The notes under the pieces: generated by a model
Seen by the model: the letters and a program-made list of their open reading frames with translations, nothing else
The model's database searches: none
Told to the model about the DNA's origin: nothing
Position numbers and translations under genes: made by a program
Assembly (NCBI GenBank): GCA_018821435.1
Contig: JAHJME010000022.1
Location: 62,001-126,000, forward strand
Length of the DNA stretch: 64,000 bases
Reading direction: 5' to 3'
Origin: Alphaproteobacteria bacterium
Lineage (GTDB): Bacteria > Pseudomonadota > Alphaproteobacteria > Caulobacterales > Caulobacteraceae
In this document: piece after piece, positions 36,845 through 46,135 of the stretch
Numbering within the stretch: position 1 is the first letter of the stretch
Layout of the letters: every line of letters starts with the position of its first letter

Positions 36845-37600
36845 ATGCCCGACGCGCCCAAGACGTTCCTGTACCTCGCGGTCCCCTGCTACGGCGGCCA
36901 GCTCACCCTGCATTTCGTCAGCTCGCTGCTGAAGCTGCAGGACGCCTGCCGCGAGCGCGGCATCGGCATCTTCGTCGACATGATGGGCGGCGAGGCGCTG
37001 ATCACCCGCGGCCGCTCGCGGCTGGGCGCCCGGTTCCTGGCGCACGCCGAGGCGACGCACATCCTGTTCATCGACGCCGACATCGGCTTCGCCCCGCAGA
37101 ACGTCTTCCGCCTGCTGGAGGCCGAGAAGGACGTGATCGCCGCGGTCTGCCCGCTGAAGCGGATCGACTGGGACAAGGTGCGCATCGCGGCCAAGGCCGA
37201 CGTCGCCGACCTGCAATCGGCCGCCATCGGCTACGTCGTCCGCTTCCTGCCCACGGCCGACAAGAGCGTCGAGGTCGAGAACGGCATCGCCAAGGTGGCG
37301 TACGGCGGCACCGGCTTCCTGATGATCAGCCGCCAGGCGATGCAGAAGATCGTCGACGCCCACCCCGAGCTGCGCGCCAAGATGGGCGACATGGGCGACA
37401 ACCTCGCCGACGAGGCTACGATGGTCTTCGAGACCATGATCGAGCCGGAGACCGGCCAGTATCTCTCCGAGGACTACGCCTTCTGCCGCCGCTGGCGCGA
37501 CCTGGGCGGCGACATCTGGGCCGACTTCGAGGCGCGCCTGACCCACGTGGGCCACGCGGCCTACACCGGCAGCCTGATGCAGGCGCTGCGGCCGGGCTAG
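36845..37600 (+). CDS. Glycosyltransferase-like (GT-A fold) protein
   Basis: 251 residues. VPCYGGQLTLHFVSSLLKLQ at the start, ATHILFIDADIGFAPQ (DxD motif for metal/sugar nucleotide) at about 78, VAYGGTGFLMISRQAM, and YLSEDYAFCRRWRDLGGDIW, typical of hypothetical glycosyltransferases found near capsule or O-antigen genes. ATG at 36845; ATG at 36833 has a slightly better GAGG spacing. Convergent with the sugar symporter by four bases. Substrate unknown. Confidence 0.72.
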   Translation: MPDAPKTFLYLAVPCYGGQLTLHFVSSLLKLQDACRERGIGIFVDMMGGEALITRGRSRLGARFLAHAEATHILFIDADIGFAPQNVFRLLEAEKDVIAAVCPLKRIDWDKVRIAAKADVADLQSAAIGYVVRFLPTADKSVEVENGIAKVAYGGTGFLMISRQAMQKIVDAHPELRAKMGDMGDNLADEATMVFETMIEPETGQYLSEDYAFCRRWRDLGGDIWADFEARLTHVGHAAYTGSLMQALRPG

Positions 37601-39108
37601 GTGGCGGGCGTCGCGGCGGCGACGCCGGGCGGGTCCTTCACCGGCGGCGGCTCGGTCGGCGATATGCCGGCCGCGCGGCGCGCCTGGATCGCGGCGCGGG
37701 TCGCTTCGAACGTCGCCCTGCTGATCCGGTAGCGGCTGTAGCAAATCGCCGCGATGACGCCGGGAACGGCGGCGAATACGCCATCCCACAGCGCCAGGTT
37801 CATCAGAACGTCGTCGCCGACCGCGCCGGGCTTGGCCTTCTCGGGGAAGGCGATGATCAAAAGCACATAGCCCGCCAGCAGCGAACCGATGGCCTGGTCG
37901 ATCTTGGCCGCCAAGGCCCGCGTCGAATAGAGGATGCCTTCCTGGCGCACGCCGAACCGCAGCTCGTTCTCGTCCGCGATATCGGCCAGCGCGGACATGG
38001 CGCCGATCTGCAGCACGCTCATCGAGCCATAGGACAGGGCCGACCAGGCGATCAGCATCCAGACCAGGTTCGGCGTCTGCGGCGTCAGGATGCCGAGGAG
38101 GCCGGCCACCAGCGGCGCGGCGGTCGTCAGCGCATAGGCCACCGCGCCCCACACCATCGTCGCCCGCTTGTCGAACTTGCCGTGCATTCGCGCGGCGAAG
38201 ATGAAGGCGGTGGCGTAGCCGACGAAGCTGCCGAGCACGAACAGCCGCAGCTGCTCGCTGTTGAGGCCCCAGTAGAACGTCGCCGTGTAGAGGCGAAGCC
38301 CTTCCTTCAGCCCGATCATCATCGACAGGAAGAAGATGCCGATCAGCAGCCAGACGTAGTTGCGGTTGCGCAGCGCCTTCCAGATATCGGCGAAGAACTC
38401 GGCCATGCTGAACTTCTTCACGTCCACGCCCGGCTGCGGAAGGAACGGAATGCGGTCGCGGGTGAACCATGCCGAGGCGAAGAGCACGACCAGGATGATC
38501 GTCGCCATGGTCAAGGCGAATGCCGGCCATGGCTCCGGGTTCAGGAGACCGCGCGGATATGTCGGCGTCGAGGGGAAGAAGTAGGTGAGCGCGATCCACG
38601 TCATGGACGCGCCGCCGGCCCAGGTGAAGAAGCTGTTGTAGGCCATCACCTTGGAGCGCTCGATGTAGTTCGGCGACAGCTCGGCCCCCAGCGCGAGGTG
38701 CGGCGTATGGAAGAAAGTCATCACCTGCCGCAGCAGCGACGTCGTGACACCGCACCACATCGCCAGCCCCATCAGGTCCAGTCCCTGCGGCGGGTTGAAG
38801 ATCGCGAAGAACGTCAGGGTGATCGGGATCGGCGCCGCATACATCCACGGGTGCCGGCGGCCCAGCTTCGATCGCGTGCGGTCCGACCACGAACCGATCA
38901 ACGGCTCGGTGAGGCCGTCAAAGATCAGGCTGACCGAAATGGCGATGCCGACCCAATGGGGCGGCACGCCCAGCACCTGATTGTAGAACACCAGAGCGAA
39001 GCTCGAGACCGCATAGAGCGCGATGATCTCCGCAGAGCTGCCGACCCCGAAGGCGACCTTGGTCTTGAGAGGCAGGCGATCCGCCGATAGCGGCGTGGTC
39101 TGGGTCAT
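37597..39108 (-). CDS. GPH-type (glycoside-pentoside-hexuronide) cation symporter, MFS
   Basis: 503 residues, about twelve helices. VAFGVGSSAEIIALYAVSSF, FDGLTEPLIGSWSDRTRSKL (GPH motif DPxxG-like, here D-x-x-T-D-P variant) and GRRHPWMYAAPIPI at about 85 match the GPH subfamily. A further GGASMTWIALTYF and RLYTATFYWGLNSE. Inner membrane sugar:cation symport, specific sugar unknown. ATG 39108 has GGAGG eight bases upstream. Divergent from the transketolase-like gene; 237 bases contain a short direct repeat (GTTGCGT twice, period 12). Confidence 0.88.
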   Translation of the reverse strand: MTQTTPLSADRLPLKTKVAFGVGSSAEIIALYAVSSFALVFYNQVLGVPPHWVGIAISVSLIFDGLTEPLIGSWSDRTRSKLGRRHPWMYAAPIPITLTFFAIFNPPQGLDLMGLAMWCGVTTSLLRQVMTFFHTPHLALGAELSPNYIERSKVMAYNSFFTWAGGASMTWIALTYFFPSTPTYPRGLLNPEPWPAFALTMATIILVVLFASAWFTRDRIPFLPQPGVDVKKFSMAEFFADIWKALRNRNYVWLLIGIFFLSMMIGLKEGLRLYTATFYWGLNSEQLRLFVLGSFVGYATAFIFAARMHGKFDKRATMVWGAVAYALTTAAPLVAGLLGILTPQTPNLVWMLIAWSALSYGSMSVLQIGAMSALADIADENELRFGVRQEGILYSTRALAAKIDQAIGSLLAGYVLLIIAFPEKAKPGAVGDDVLMNLALWDGVFAAVPGVIAAICYSRYRISRATFEATRAAIQARRAAGISPTEPPPVKDPPGVAAATPAT

Positions 39109-39345
39109 GACGCTGGTTTCCTCCGCCGCGCTCTGGCGGCGCGATCTCAAGAGCCAGCGAACCCCAACCCGGACGTTGCGTCAATCGTTGCGTACCGGGT
39201 CTTCGATAATGGCAGAGCCGGGGCAGGGCGCCCGCTATGATCGCACCGTCCACCCCGAACCCCGGCCATGTCAGGTCCCCACTTGCCCGAAGCCCGCATT
39301 TCTGTAGCAAAGTCCGCCCCTGATCGATCTCCGTCCGGAACGTCC

Positions 39346-41712
39346 ATGCCCCAGACCCAACCCGTCGCCCCCGCCGGTCACAATCGCGGCGCCGAGCATG
39401 ACCTGGAGATGCTGCGGCGGATCGATGATCGCCTCCGCTGGCTGGCGACCTGGACGATCCACAACGCCAACCACCTGCGCGAAAGCCGCGACGGGTTGAA
39501 GGTGGGCGGCCACCAGGCCTCCTGCGCCTCGATGACGACGATCATGACGGCGCTCTACTTCCATGCGCTGAAGCCCGAGGATCGGGTGGCGGTGAAGCCG
39601 CACGCCAGTCCGGTGTTCCACGCCGCGCAGTACCTGATGGGCCGCCAGACCCGCGAGCAGATGGAGGCCTTCCGCAGTTTCGGCGGCGCCCAGTCCTATC
39701 CCTCGCGGACCAAGGACAAGGACGACGTCGACTTCTCCACCGGCTCGGTGGGCCTGGGCGTGGCGATCACCGCCTTCGCCTCGCTGATGCAGGACTACCT
39801 GTCGGGCCACGGCTGGCTGGCGCCGGAACGCCGGGGCCGGTTCGTCGCCACCATGGGCGACGCCGAGCTGGACGAGGGCAACATCTACGAGTGCCTGATC
39901 GAGGCCTACAAGCACGACATCCGCAACGTCTGGTGGATCGTGGATTACAACCGGCAGAGTCTCGACGCGACAACAGCCGACCGGATGTTCGACCGCTTCG
40001 ACGACATCTTCGAAACCGCCGGCTGGCGGGTGATCACGCTCAAGTGGGGCAAGGCCCAGATGCGCGCCTTCGCCCGGCCCGGCGGCAAGGCGCTGCAGGC
40101 CTGGATCGAGGCCTGCCCCAACGCCGACTTCGCGGCCCTGACCTACCAGCAGGGCGCGGCCTGGCGGGCGCGGCTGATGGCCGACATCGGCAAGCAAGCG
40201 GGCGTTCGCGCGCTGCTGGACAGCTACGCCGACGACGAGCTGCACAGCCTGATGATCAACCTGGGCGGCCACTGCATCGAGACCCTGACCGAGGCGTTCG
40301 ACGCGGCCCAGGACGACACGCCGACCATGTTCATCGCCTATACGGTCAAGGGCTTCGGCCTGCCGCTACAGGGGCACAAGGACAACCACGCCGGCCTGAT
40401 GACGCCCACCCAGGTCGAGGCGCTGCGCCAGACCATGGGCGTGGCCGAGGGCCAGGAGTGGGAGCCGATGGCCGGGCTGACGTCCGAACAGGCCGACGCC
40501 GTGACGGCCTTCGTCGCCGCCGCGCCCTTCGCCCAGCCCGCGACGCGCCAGTTCAAGGCGCCGCCCGTGCCGGTCCCGAACCGCGCCGACTTCCCCAGCC
40601 CCGACGGCGCCGAGCAGTCCACCCAACAGGCCTTCGGCCGCATCCTGCTGGACCTGGCCAAGAGCGGCCATCCGCTGGCCGACCGCATCGTCACCACCTC
40701 GCCGGACGTGACGGTATCCACCAACCTGGGCGGGTTCGTGAACCAGCGCGGCCTGTTCCGCCGCAGTGAGACCGCCGACGTCTTCCGCGACGCCAAGATC
40801 CCCTCGCCGCAGCGATGGGCGGGCAAGACCGCGGGCCAGCACGTCGAGCTGGGCATCGCCGAGCACAATCTGTTCCTGAACCTGGCGGCCTTCGGCCTGT
40901 CCGCGCCGTTGTTCGGAGAGCGCCTGCTGCCGATCGGGACGGTCTACGATCCCTTCATCAGCCGTGGCCTCGATGCCCTGAACTACGCCTGCTACCAGGA
41001 CGCCCGGTTCATGCTGGTGGCGACGCCCAGCGGCCTGACGCTGGGCCCGGAGGGCGGGGCGCACCAGTCGATCTACACGCCGCTGATCGGCATCGGCCAA
41101 CCCGGCCTGACCTACTTCGAACCCGCCTTCGTGGACGAGCTGGCCGAGGTCATGCGCTGGTCGTTCGGCCACATGCAGGCCGACGACGGCGGCTCGGTCT
41201 ATCTGCGCCTGACCACCCGCCAACTAACCCAGGTCGAGCGCGCCGACGACGCCTGGCGCGAGGATGCGCTGAAGGGCGCCTATTGGCTGAAGGCGCCCGG
41301 CCCGGCCGGCGACGCCGCCATCGTCTTCTGCGGCGCCATCGCGCCAGAAGTGCTGCAGGCGGCCGAGCAACTGGCCGACGACATCCCGGGTCTGGGTGTG
41401 CTGAACGTGGTCTCGCCGGGCCTGCTGCACCGCGACTGGATGGCCAGCCGCCGCAGCCGCTGGCAGGGCGGCGGCAAGCAGGTCAGCCACGCGGAGGCCT
41501 TGCTGGGCCAGCTGGCGCCGGGCGCCGGCCTGGTCACGGTGATCGACGCCTCGCCGGCGACTCTGTCCTGGCTGGGCGGGGTGCTGGGCCAGCGGGTCAG
41601 TTCGCTGGGTTTGGATAGCTTCGGCCAGGTCGGCGACCTGCCCGATCTCTACGCCCACTATCGCCTGGACGTGGACGCCATCGTCGACGCGGCGGCGGAC
41701 TTGTTTCTGTAA
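39346..41712 (+). CDS. Transketolase-like (TPP-dependent) enzyme
   Basis: 788 residues, longer than transketolases (~660) and between those and AceE (~890). STGSVGLGVAITAFASLMQDYL and TMGDAELDEGNIYECLIEAYKHDIRN-VWWIVDYN form the TPP motif with GDA for GDG; DFSTGSVGLG precedes. Central part KGFGLPLQGHKDNHAG and HVELGIAEHNLFLNLAAFGLS of the pyrimidine domain, then the C-terminal transketolase domain. ATG 39346. No E2 or E3 follows; substrate therefore open: transketolase or pyruvate-dehydrogenase E1-like. Confidence 0.85.
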   Translation: MPQTQPVAPAGHNRGAEHDLEMLRRIDDRLRWLATWTIHNANHLRESRDGLKVGGHQASCASMTTIMTALYFHALKPEDRVAVKPHASPVFHAAQYLMGRQTREQMEAFRSFGGAQSYPSRTKDKDDVDFSTGSVGLGVAITAFASLMQDYLSGHGWLAPERRGRFVATMGDAELDEGNIYECLIEAYKHDIRNVWWIVDYNRQSLDATTADRMFDRFDDIFETAGWRVITLKWGKAQMRAFARPGGKALQAWIEACPNADFAALTYQQGAAWRARLMADIGKQAGVRALLDSYADDELHSLMINLGGHCIETLTEAFDAAQDDTPTMFIAYTVKGFGLPLQGHKDNHAGLMTPTQVEALRQTMGVAEGQEWEPMAGLTSEQADAVTAFVAAAPFAQPATRQFKAPPVPVPNRADFPSPDGAEQSTQQAFGRILLDLAKSGHPLADRIVTTSPDVTVSTNLGGFVNQRGLFRRSETADVFRDAKIPSPQRWAGKTAGQHVELGIAEHNLFLNLAAFGLSAPLFGERLLPIGTVYDPFISRGLDALNYACYQDARFMLVATPSGLTLGPEGGAHQSIYTPLIGIGQPGLTYFEPAFVDELAEVMRWSFGHMQADDGGSVYLRLTTRQLTQVERADDAWREDALKGAYWLKAPGPAGDAAIVFCGAIAPEVLQAAEQLADDIPGLGVLNVVSPGLLHRDWMASRRSRWQGGGKQVSHAEALLGQLAPGAGLVTVIDASPATLSWLGGVLGQRVSSLGLDSFGQVGDLPDLYAHYRLDVDAIVDAAADLFL

Positions 41713-41804
41713 CCCCCTCTCGCTTCGCGAGCTCCCCCAGCGGGGGAGCATCTAGGCCCGAGGTCCTCCCCCACCGGGGGAGGTCCCCGAAGGGGGGAGG
41801 GGGT
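41712..41804. repeat. Second inverted pair of REP-like elements
   Basis: Left copy 41712-41748 (ACCCCCTC, hairpin CGCTTCG, then CTCCCCC-x-GGGGGAG) and right copy 41765-41804 on the other strand. Same plan as the pair at 16349-16502, hence a family. It lies between two convergent genes, whose stops it touches. Confidence 0.65.
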
Positions 41805-42994
41805 CACACCCCCAGCGCCCGATCCAGATCGGCGATCAGGTCGTCGACATTCTCGACGCCGACGCTCAGGCGGATCAGCCCGTCCACGATGCCGATGCGC
41901 TCGCGGGTTTCGGCGGGGATCGAGGCGTGGGTCATGATGGCGGGGTGCTCGATCAGGCTTTCGACGCCGCCCAGGCTCTCGGCCAGGGTGAACAGCTCGG
42001 TCCGTTCCAGCATCCGCTTCGTGCCGTCCAGGTCGCGGTCCAGGACGGCGGTGATCATGCCGCCGAAGCCGGACATCTGGCGTTTGGCCAGCGCGTGCTG
42101 CGGGTGGCTCTTCAGGCCCGGGTAGATGACCTTGGCCACGTCCTTGCGGCCTTCCAGCCATTCGGCGATCGCCTGGCCGTTCTCGCAGTGCCGCTGCATG
42201 CGCAGCGCCAGGGTCTTCATGCCGCGCAGGGTCAGGAAGCTGTCGAAGGGCGAGGCGACCGCGCCGATGGCGTTCTGCAGGAAGGTGATCCTGTCGCGGA
42301 ACTCGGCGTTCTCGCCCACCACCAGCGCGCCGCCCACGATGTCTGAGTGGCCGCTGATGTATTTGGTCGTCGAGTGCATGACCGCGTCGAAGCCGAACTC
42401 CAGCGGCCGCTGGATGTAGGGGCTGGCGAAGGTGTTGTCGGCGGCGGCGATCAGGCCGCGCCGCTTGCACAGGGCCGCGATGGCTTCCAAGTCGGCGAGG
42501 CGCAGCAGCGGGTTGGTGGGCGTCTCCACCCACACCATCTTCGTCTTGGGCGTGATCGCCGCCTCGATGGCGGAGACGTCGGCCAGGTCGACGAAGCTGA
42601 ACTCCAGGTTGGCCGAGCGGCGGCGCACCTTGTCGAACAGCCGGAACGAGCCGCCGTACAGGTCCTCGCTGGCGATGATGTGGTCGCCGGCGTCGAACGC
42701 CTCCAGCAGGGTGGCGATGGACGCCAGGCCGGAGGCGAAGGCATACCCCTTCGTCCCGCTCTCCAGGTCGGCCAGCCCGCGCTCCAGGGCAAAGCGCGTC
42801 GGGTTCTGGCTGCGCGAATATTCGAACCCGGTGTGCACGCCCGGGCTGGACTGCGCATAGGTCGAGGTCGCGTAGATCGGCGGCATCACCGCGCCGGTGG
42901 TGGGATCGTGTTCCTGGCCGCCGTGGATGGCGCGGGTGGCGAAGTCGAGCTGGTTCTTGCCGTGTCCGGCGCCGTTGGGGGTCTTGTCGCTCAC
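41804..42994 (-). CDS. Cystathionine gamma-lyase / synthase family PLP enzyme
   Basis: 396 residues. PLP Lys211 in MHSTTKYISGHSD; substrate loop FEYSRSQNPTRFALERGLADLE; ETPTNPLLRLADL; SLGGVESLIEHPAIMTH near the C-terminus, all of the Cys/Met metabolism PLP family. Encoded directly with cystathionine beta-synthase (4-base overlap), so gamma-lyase in reverse transsulfuration (cystathionine to cysteine) is more likely than gamma-synthase; sequence alone does not settle it. Confidence 0.88.
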   Translation of the reverse strand: MSDKTPNGAGHGKNQLDFATRAIHGGQEHDPTTGAVMPPIYATSTYAQSSPGVHTGFEYSRSQNPTRFALERGLADLESGTKGYAFASGLASIATLLEAFDAGDHIIASEDLYGGSFRLFDKVRRRSANLEFSFVDLADVSAIEAAITPKTKMVWVETPTNPLLRLADLEAIAALCKRRGLIAAADNTFASPYIQRPLEFGFDAVMHSTTKYISGHSDIVGGALVVGENAEFRDRITFLQNAIGAVASPFDSFLTLRGMKTLALRMQRHCENGQAIAEWLEGRKDVAKVIYPGLKSHPQHALAKRQMSGFGGMITAVLDRDLDGTKRMLERTELFTLAESLGGVESLIEHPAIMTHASIPAETRERIGIVDGLIRLSVGVENVDDLIADLDRALGV

Positions 42995-44373
42995 GCTGCG
43001 CGCCTCAGATAGTTGATCAGGTCGATGCGGGTGATCAGGCCGAGGAATTCCTTGCCCTCCATCACGATCGCCACCTCGTCACGCTCGAAGATGGGGAGCA
43101 GCGTATCCAAAGGCGAGCCCGCCTGCAGTGTGTGCAGCTTGGCCGTCATCGCCGTGGAGACCGGCTGGCGGAAGCGGGCGTCCTGGCGGCGGTCCTCGAC
43201 GGCCTCCAGCAGGTCGCTCTCGTCGATCAGGCCGATCAGCCGGCCGTCGTCGATCACCGGCAGCTGGCTGACGTCGGCGGCGCGCATGCGGTTGTAGGCG
43301 GTCAGCAGGGCGTCGTCGGGCCCCACGGTCACCGCGTCGCCCGGCGTGCGGGCGATCAGGTCGCGCAGGTCGCCGTGCAGCTCGCGTTCGGTCAGCCCTT
43401 GTTCCGCGACCCAGCTGTCGTTGTAGACCTTGGAGAGGTAGCGGCTGCCGGTGTCGCAGACGAGGGTCACCACCCGCTTGGCCTCGGTCTGGTCGCGGCA
43501 ATAGCGCAGGGCGCCGGCCAGCAGCGTGCCCGACGACGAGCCCGCCAGGATGCCCGCCTTGGTCAGCAGCAGGCGCGCGGTGGCGATGCTCTCGGTGTCG
43601 GAGATTTCATAGGCCTTGGACACCAGGTCCAGGTCGCAGTTGTCGGGGATGAAGTCCTCGCCGATCCCCTCGACCACCCAGGAGCCGGGCTCCACCGTCT
43701 CGCCGCGCTCGACCAGCGGCGCCAGGATCGAGCCCACCGGGTCGGCCAGCACCATCCTGGTCTTGGGCGAGGCCTTGGCGAAGAAGCGGCCCATGCCGGT
43801 CAGCGTGCCGCCCGAACCCACGCCCACGACCACGGCGTCGATGTCACCGCCCATCTGCGCCAGGATTTCCGGACCCGTGGTCGTCTCGTGCGCCAGCGGG
43901 TTCGCGGGGTTGGAAAACTGGTTGATGAAGACGGCGTTGTTCAGCTTGGCGGCGATCTTCTGCGCCATGTCCTGATAGTATTCCGGGTGACCCTTGCCGA
44001 CGTCGGAGCGGGTGATGCGCACGTCCACGCCCATGGCGCGCAGGTGCTGGATCTTCTCCCGCGCCATCTTGTCGGGCACCACCAGCAGCAGCTTGTAGCC
44101 CTTGAGGATCCCCACCTGGGCCAGGCCCAGGCCGGTGTTGCCGGCCGTGGCCTCGACGATGGTCCCGCCGGGCTTCAGCGAGCCGTCCCTCTCCGCCGCG
44201 TCGATCATCGAGCGCGCGATGCGGTCCTTGATCGAGCCGCCGGGGTTGGCGTTCTCCAGCTTGACGAACAGGCGGCAGAGGCCGGTGTCGAAGCCCGTCA
44301 GCTCCAGCATCGGCGTGTGGCCGATAAGGTCGAGGGCGGAGGTCACCGCCGGCGGCAGGGGTTGGTCGGTCAA
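42991..44373 (-). CDS. Cystathionine beta-synthase with C-terminal CBS pair
   Basis: 460 residues. Fold-type II PLP domain: LIGHTPMLELTGF, NANPGGSIKDRIARSM with PLP Lys49, IVEATAGNTGLGLAQVG, then GSGGTLTGMGRFF (phosphate-binding loop). C-terminal 110 residues are a pair of CBS domains (QLPVIDDGRLIGLIDESDLL; VAIVMEGKEFLGLITRIDLI) that may bind SAM or nucleotides. TTG at 44373 has AGGA seven bases upstream; another TTG at 44451 would add 26 unusual residues. Makes cystathionine from serine and homocysteine; works with the downstream lyase. Confidence 0.9.
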   Translation of the reverse strand: MTDQPLPPAVTSALDLIGHTPMLELTGFDTGLCRLFVKLENANPGGSIKDRIARSMIDAAERDGSLKPGGTIVEATAGNTGLGLAQVGILKGYKLLLVVPDKMAREKIQHLRAMGVDVRITRSDVGKGHPEYYQDMAQKIAAKLNNAVFINQFSNPANPLAHETTTGPEILAQMGGDIDAVVVGVGSGGTLTGMGRFFAKASPKTRMVLADPVGSILAPLVERGETVEPGSWVVEGIGEDFIPDNCDLDLVSKAYEISDTESIATARLLLTKAGILAGSSSGTLLAGALRYCRDQTEAKRVVTLVCDTGSRYLSKVYNDSWVAEQGLTERELHGDLRDLIARTPGDAVTVGPDDALLTAYNRMRAADVSQLPVIDDGRLIGLIDESDLLEAVEDRRQDARFRQPVSTAMTAKLHTLQAGSPLDTLLPIFERDEVAIVMEGKEFLGLITRIDLINYLRRAA

Positions 44374-44483
44374 GGAAGCATCCTGGGTCGGGTCGCAGAA
44401 CGACGATTGGGGTGCATATTGCGCGACACCCGCTCGAAGGGAAACGCTCAACCCGCATTTCCCTTCCCAACGGCAAGAACAAT

Positions 44484-45326
44484 CTAGGCCGAAGGAGTCC
44501 AGGCGCCTTCCGCCGCCACCCGCCCGGCATAGGCCGCGAAGCTGCGCGCCGGGCGGCCCAGGGCCTGACGCACGCCATCGGCCGTGGGCGTGTTGCGCCC
44601 GTCCAGCACCGTCGTGAACAGGTACATCACCAGCTCGACGTACGCCGGCGGCAGGTCGGCGCCGACCAGGGCGGCGCGGTAATCCTCGACGGGGATCTCG
44701 ACGTGGCGGATGGGCCGGCCCGTCGCCGTGGCGATCTCGGCCACCGCCTCGCCGAAGGTGAGCGCGTGGGGACCGGTCATTTCGTAGAGCTTGCCCGCGT
44801 GGCCCGGGCGGGTCAGGGCGGCGAAGGCCGCGTCGGCGATGTCCTCGGCGTCCAGGAAGGGCTCGGCCGCCAGCCCTGCGGGCGTCACGACCTCGCCGGC
44901 CAGCACGCCGTCCAAGAAGACGCTCTCGCTGAAGTTCTGGCTGAACCAGCTGCAGCGCAGGATCGTCCAGTCGACGCCGCGCGACCTGAGTTCGTCCTCG
45001 CAGGCCTGGGCTTCCGGCTCGCCACGACCGGACAGCAGCACGACCCGGCGCACGCCCGCCGCCTCGGCCGCATCAAGGAAACCCCGGATCGTCTCCAGCG
45101 ACCCCTCCACCGCGAGGTCGGGCGCGAAGGCGACGTAGACGGCCGTCACGCCCGCCAACGCCGGACCCCAGGTGTCCGGCCGCGCCCAGTCGAAGGCGGG
45201 GTCGACGGCGCGCGAGCCGGTCCGCACGGGCCGGCCGGCGGCGGCCAGGCGCTCGACGATGCGGCGGCCGGTCTTGCCGGTGGCGCCGGTCACCAGGGTC
45301 AGGTCGCTGTTTGTCGGGTGGGGCAT
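44484..45326 (-). CDS. NmrA-like NAD(P)-binding protein
   Basis: 280 residues, atypical SDR. TLVTGATGKTGRRIVERL at 9-26 is the nucleotide loop; YVAFAPDLAVEGSLETIRGFLDAAEAAGVRRVVLLSGRG and SWFSQNFSESVFLDGVLAG, EPFLDAEDIADAAFAAL follow. No YxxxK, as in NmrA. ATG 45326 with GGAG seven bases upstream. Divergently coupled to a TetR gene, so probably a stress or redox-responsive oxidoreductase under that repressor. Confidence 0.88.
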   Translation of the reverse strand: MPHPTNSDLTLVTGATGKTGRRIVERLAAAGRPVRTGSRAVDPAFDWARPDTWGPALAGVTAVYVAFAPDLAVEGSLETIRGFLDAAEAAGVRRVVLLSGRGEPEAQACEDELRSRGVDWTILRCSWFSQNFSESVFLDGVLAGEVVTPAGLAAEPFLDAEDIADAAFAALTRPGHAGKLYEMTGPHALTFGEAVAEIATATGRPIRHVEIPVEDYRAALVGADLPPAYVELVMYLFTTVLDGRNTPTADGVRQALGRPARSFAAYAGRVAAEGAWTPSA

Positions 45327-45344
45327 TTGGTGTCTCCGTTTCTG

Positions 45345-45363
45345 ATGTGAGTAAGTCTCACAT
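45345..45363. promoter_or_regulatory. TetR operator candidate
   Basis: ATGTGAG-taagt-CTCACAT, a 7-bp perfect dyad with a 5-base spacer, sits between the divergent NmrA-like and TetR genes (18 bases from the first ATG, 31 from the second). TetR-type repressors usually bind such a site to control both. Confidence 0.65.
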
Positions 45364-45394
45364 TTACGAACGTGACAAGTCCTCATATTTGAGC

Positions 45395-46042
45395 ATGACT
45401 GTTGCCGAGACACGCATGACCACCCAAGAGCCCGCCTCCGCCGCCCGAGGACGCTCGCCGATCCAGGCGCGCAGCCGCGATCGCGTGGATCGCATCCTGG
45501 CCATGGCGACCGAGATCATCGCCGAGCGCGGCGGCGACCACCTGAAGATGAGCGACCTGGCCGCCCGGACCGGGATCTCGATCGGCTCGCTGTACCAATA
45601 CTTCCCCGACAAGGCGGCTGTGATGCGGGCCCTGACGGCGCGGGTTCATGCGGGATCCCGCCAGTGCATCGAGGACGCCCTGGCGCCCGTGCGGAGCCGG
45701 GCCGAACTGATCGAGGCGTTCAACGGCCTGATCGACGTCTACTGGTCGCTGTTCCTGGCCGAGCCGGCGATGCGCGACATCTGGGCCGGCGCCCAGGCGG
45801 ACAAGGCCCTGGTCGAGCTGGAGCTGTCCGAGAGCCGCCGGCACGGCGAGATGCTCGCCGCCGCCATCCGCCGCGCCCGGCCGGACGCCGACCCGGAGGC
45901 CGTCGCGCCGACCGCATTCCTGATCTGGCAGTTGGGCGAGGCGACCATGCGGCTGGCGATCGCGCTGCCCCGCGCCGAGGGCGACGCCATCGTGGCGGCC
46001 TACAAGCGCATGAGCGTCCAGGCGATCCTGGCGGCCGGCTGA
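45395..46042 (+). CDS. TetR-family transcriptional regulator
   Basis: 215 residues. DNA-binding part: RVDRILAMATEIIAERGG, LKMSDLAARTGISIGSLYQYFPDKAAVM (HTH with Y-Q-Y-F). Ligand domain is alpha-helical (IDVYWSLFLAEPAMRDIWAG, LIWQLGEATMRLAIAL). ATG at 45395; ATG 45416 is possible. Likely represses the divergent NmrA-like gene and itself. Ligand unknown. Confidence 0.9.
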   Translation: MTVAETRMTTQEPASAARGRSPIQARSRDRVDRILAMATEIIAERGGDHLKMSDLAARTGISIGSLYQYFPDKAAVMRALTARVHAGSRQCIEDALAPVRSRAELIEAFNGLIDVYWSLFLAEPAMRDIWAGAQADKALVELELSESRRHGEMLAAAIRRARPDADPEAVAPTAFLIWQLGEATMRLAIALPRAEGDAIVAAYKRMSVQAILAAG

Positions 46043-46135
46043 AGTGTCGATTGTAACCGTTCCGTACGGTGGCGCCGGCGAAAGCTCCGGCTAAGGTCGG
46101 ACTGCACAATGTCGCGCGGCCCAGGAGTTCGGCCC

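Noticed and set aside
36794..38890. Reverse 698-residue frame
   Set aside because: Runs over a glycosyltransferase-like gene and in the wrong frame over the sugar symporter; its composition is that of an off-frame high-GC translation.
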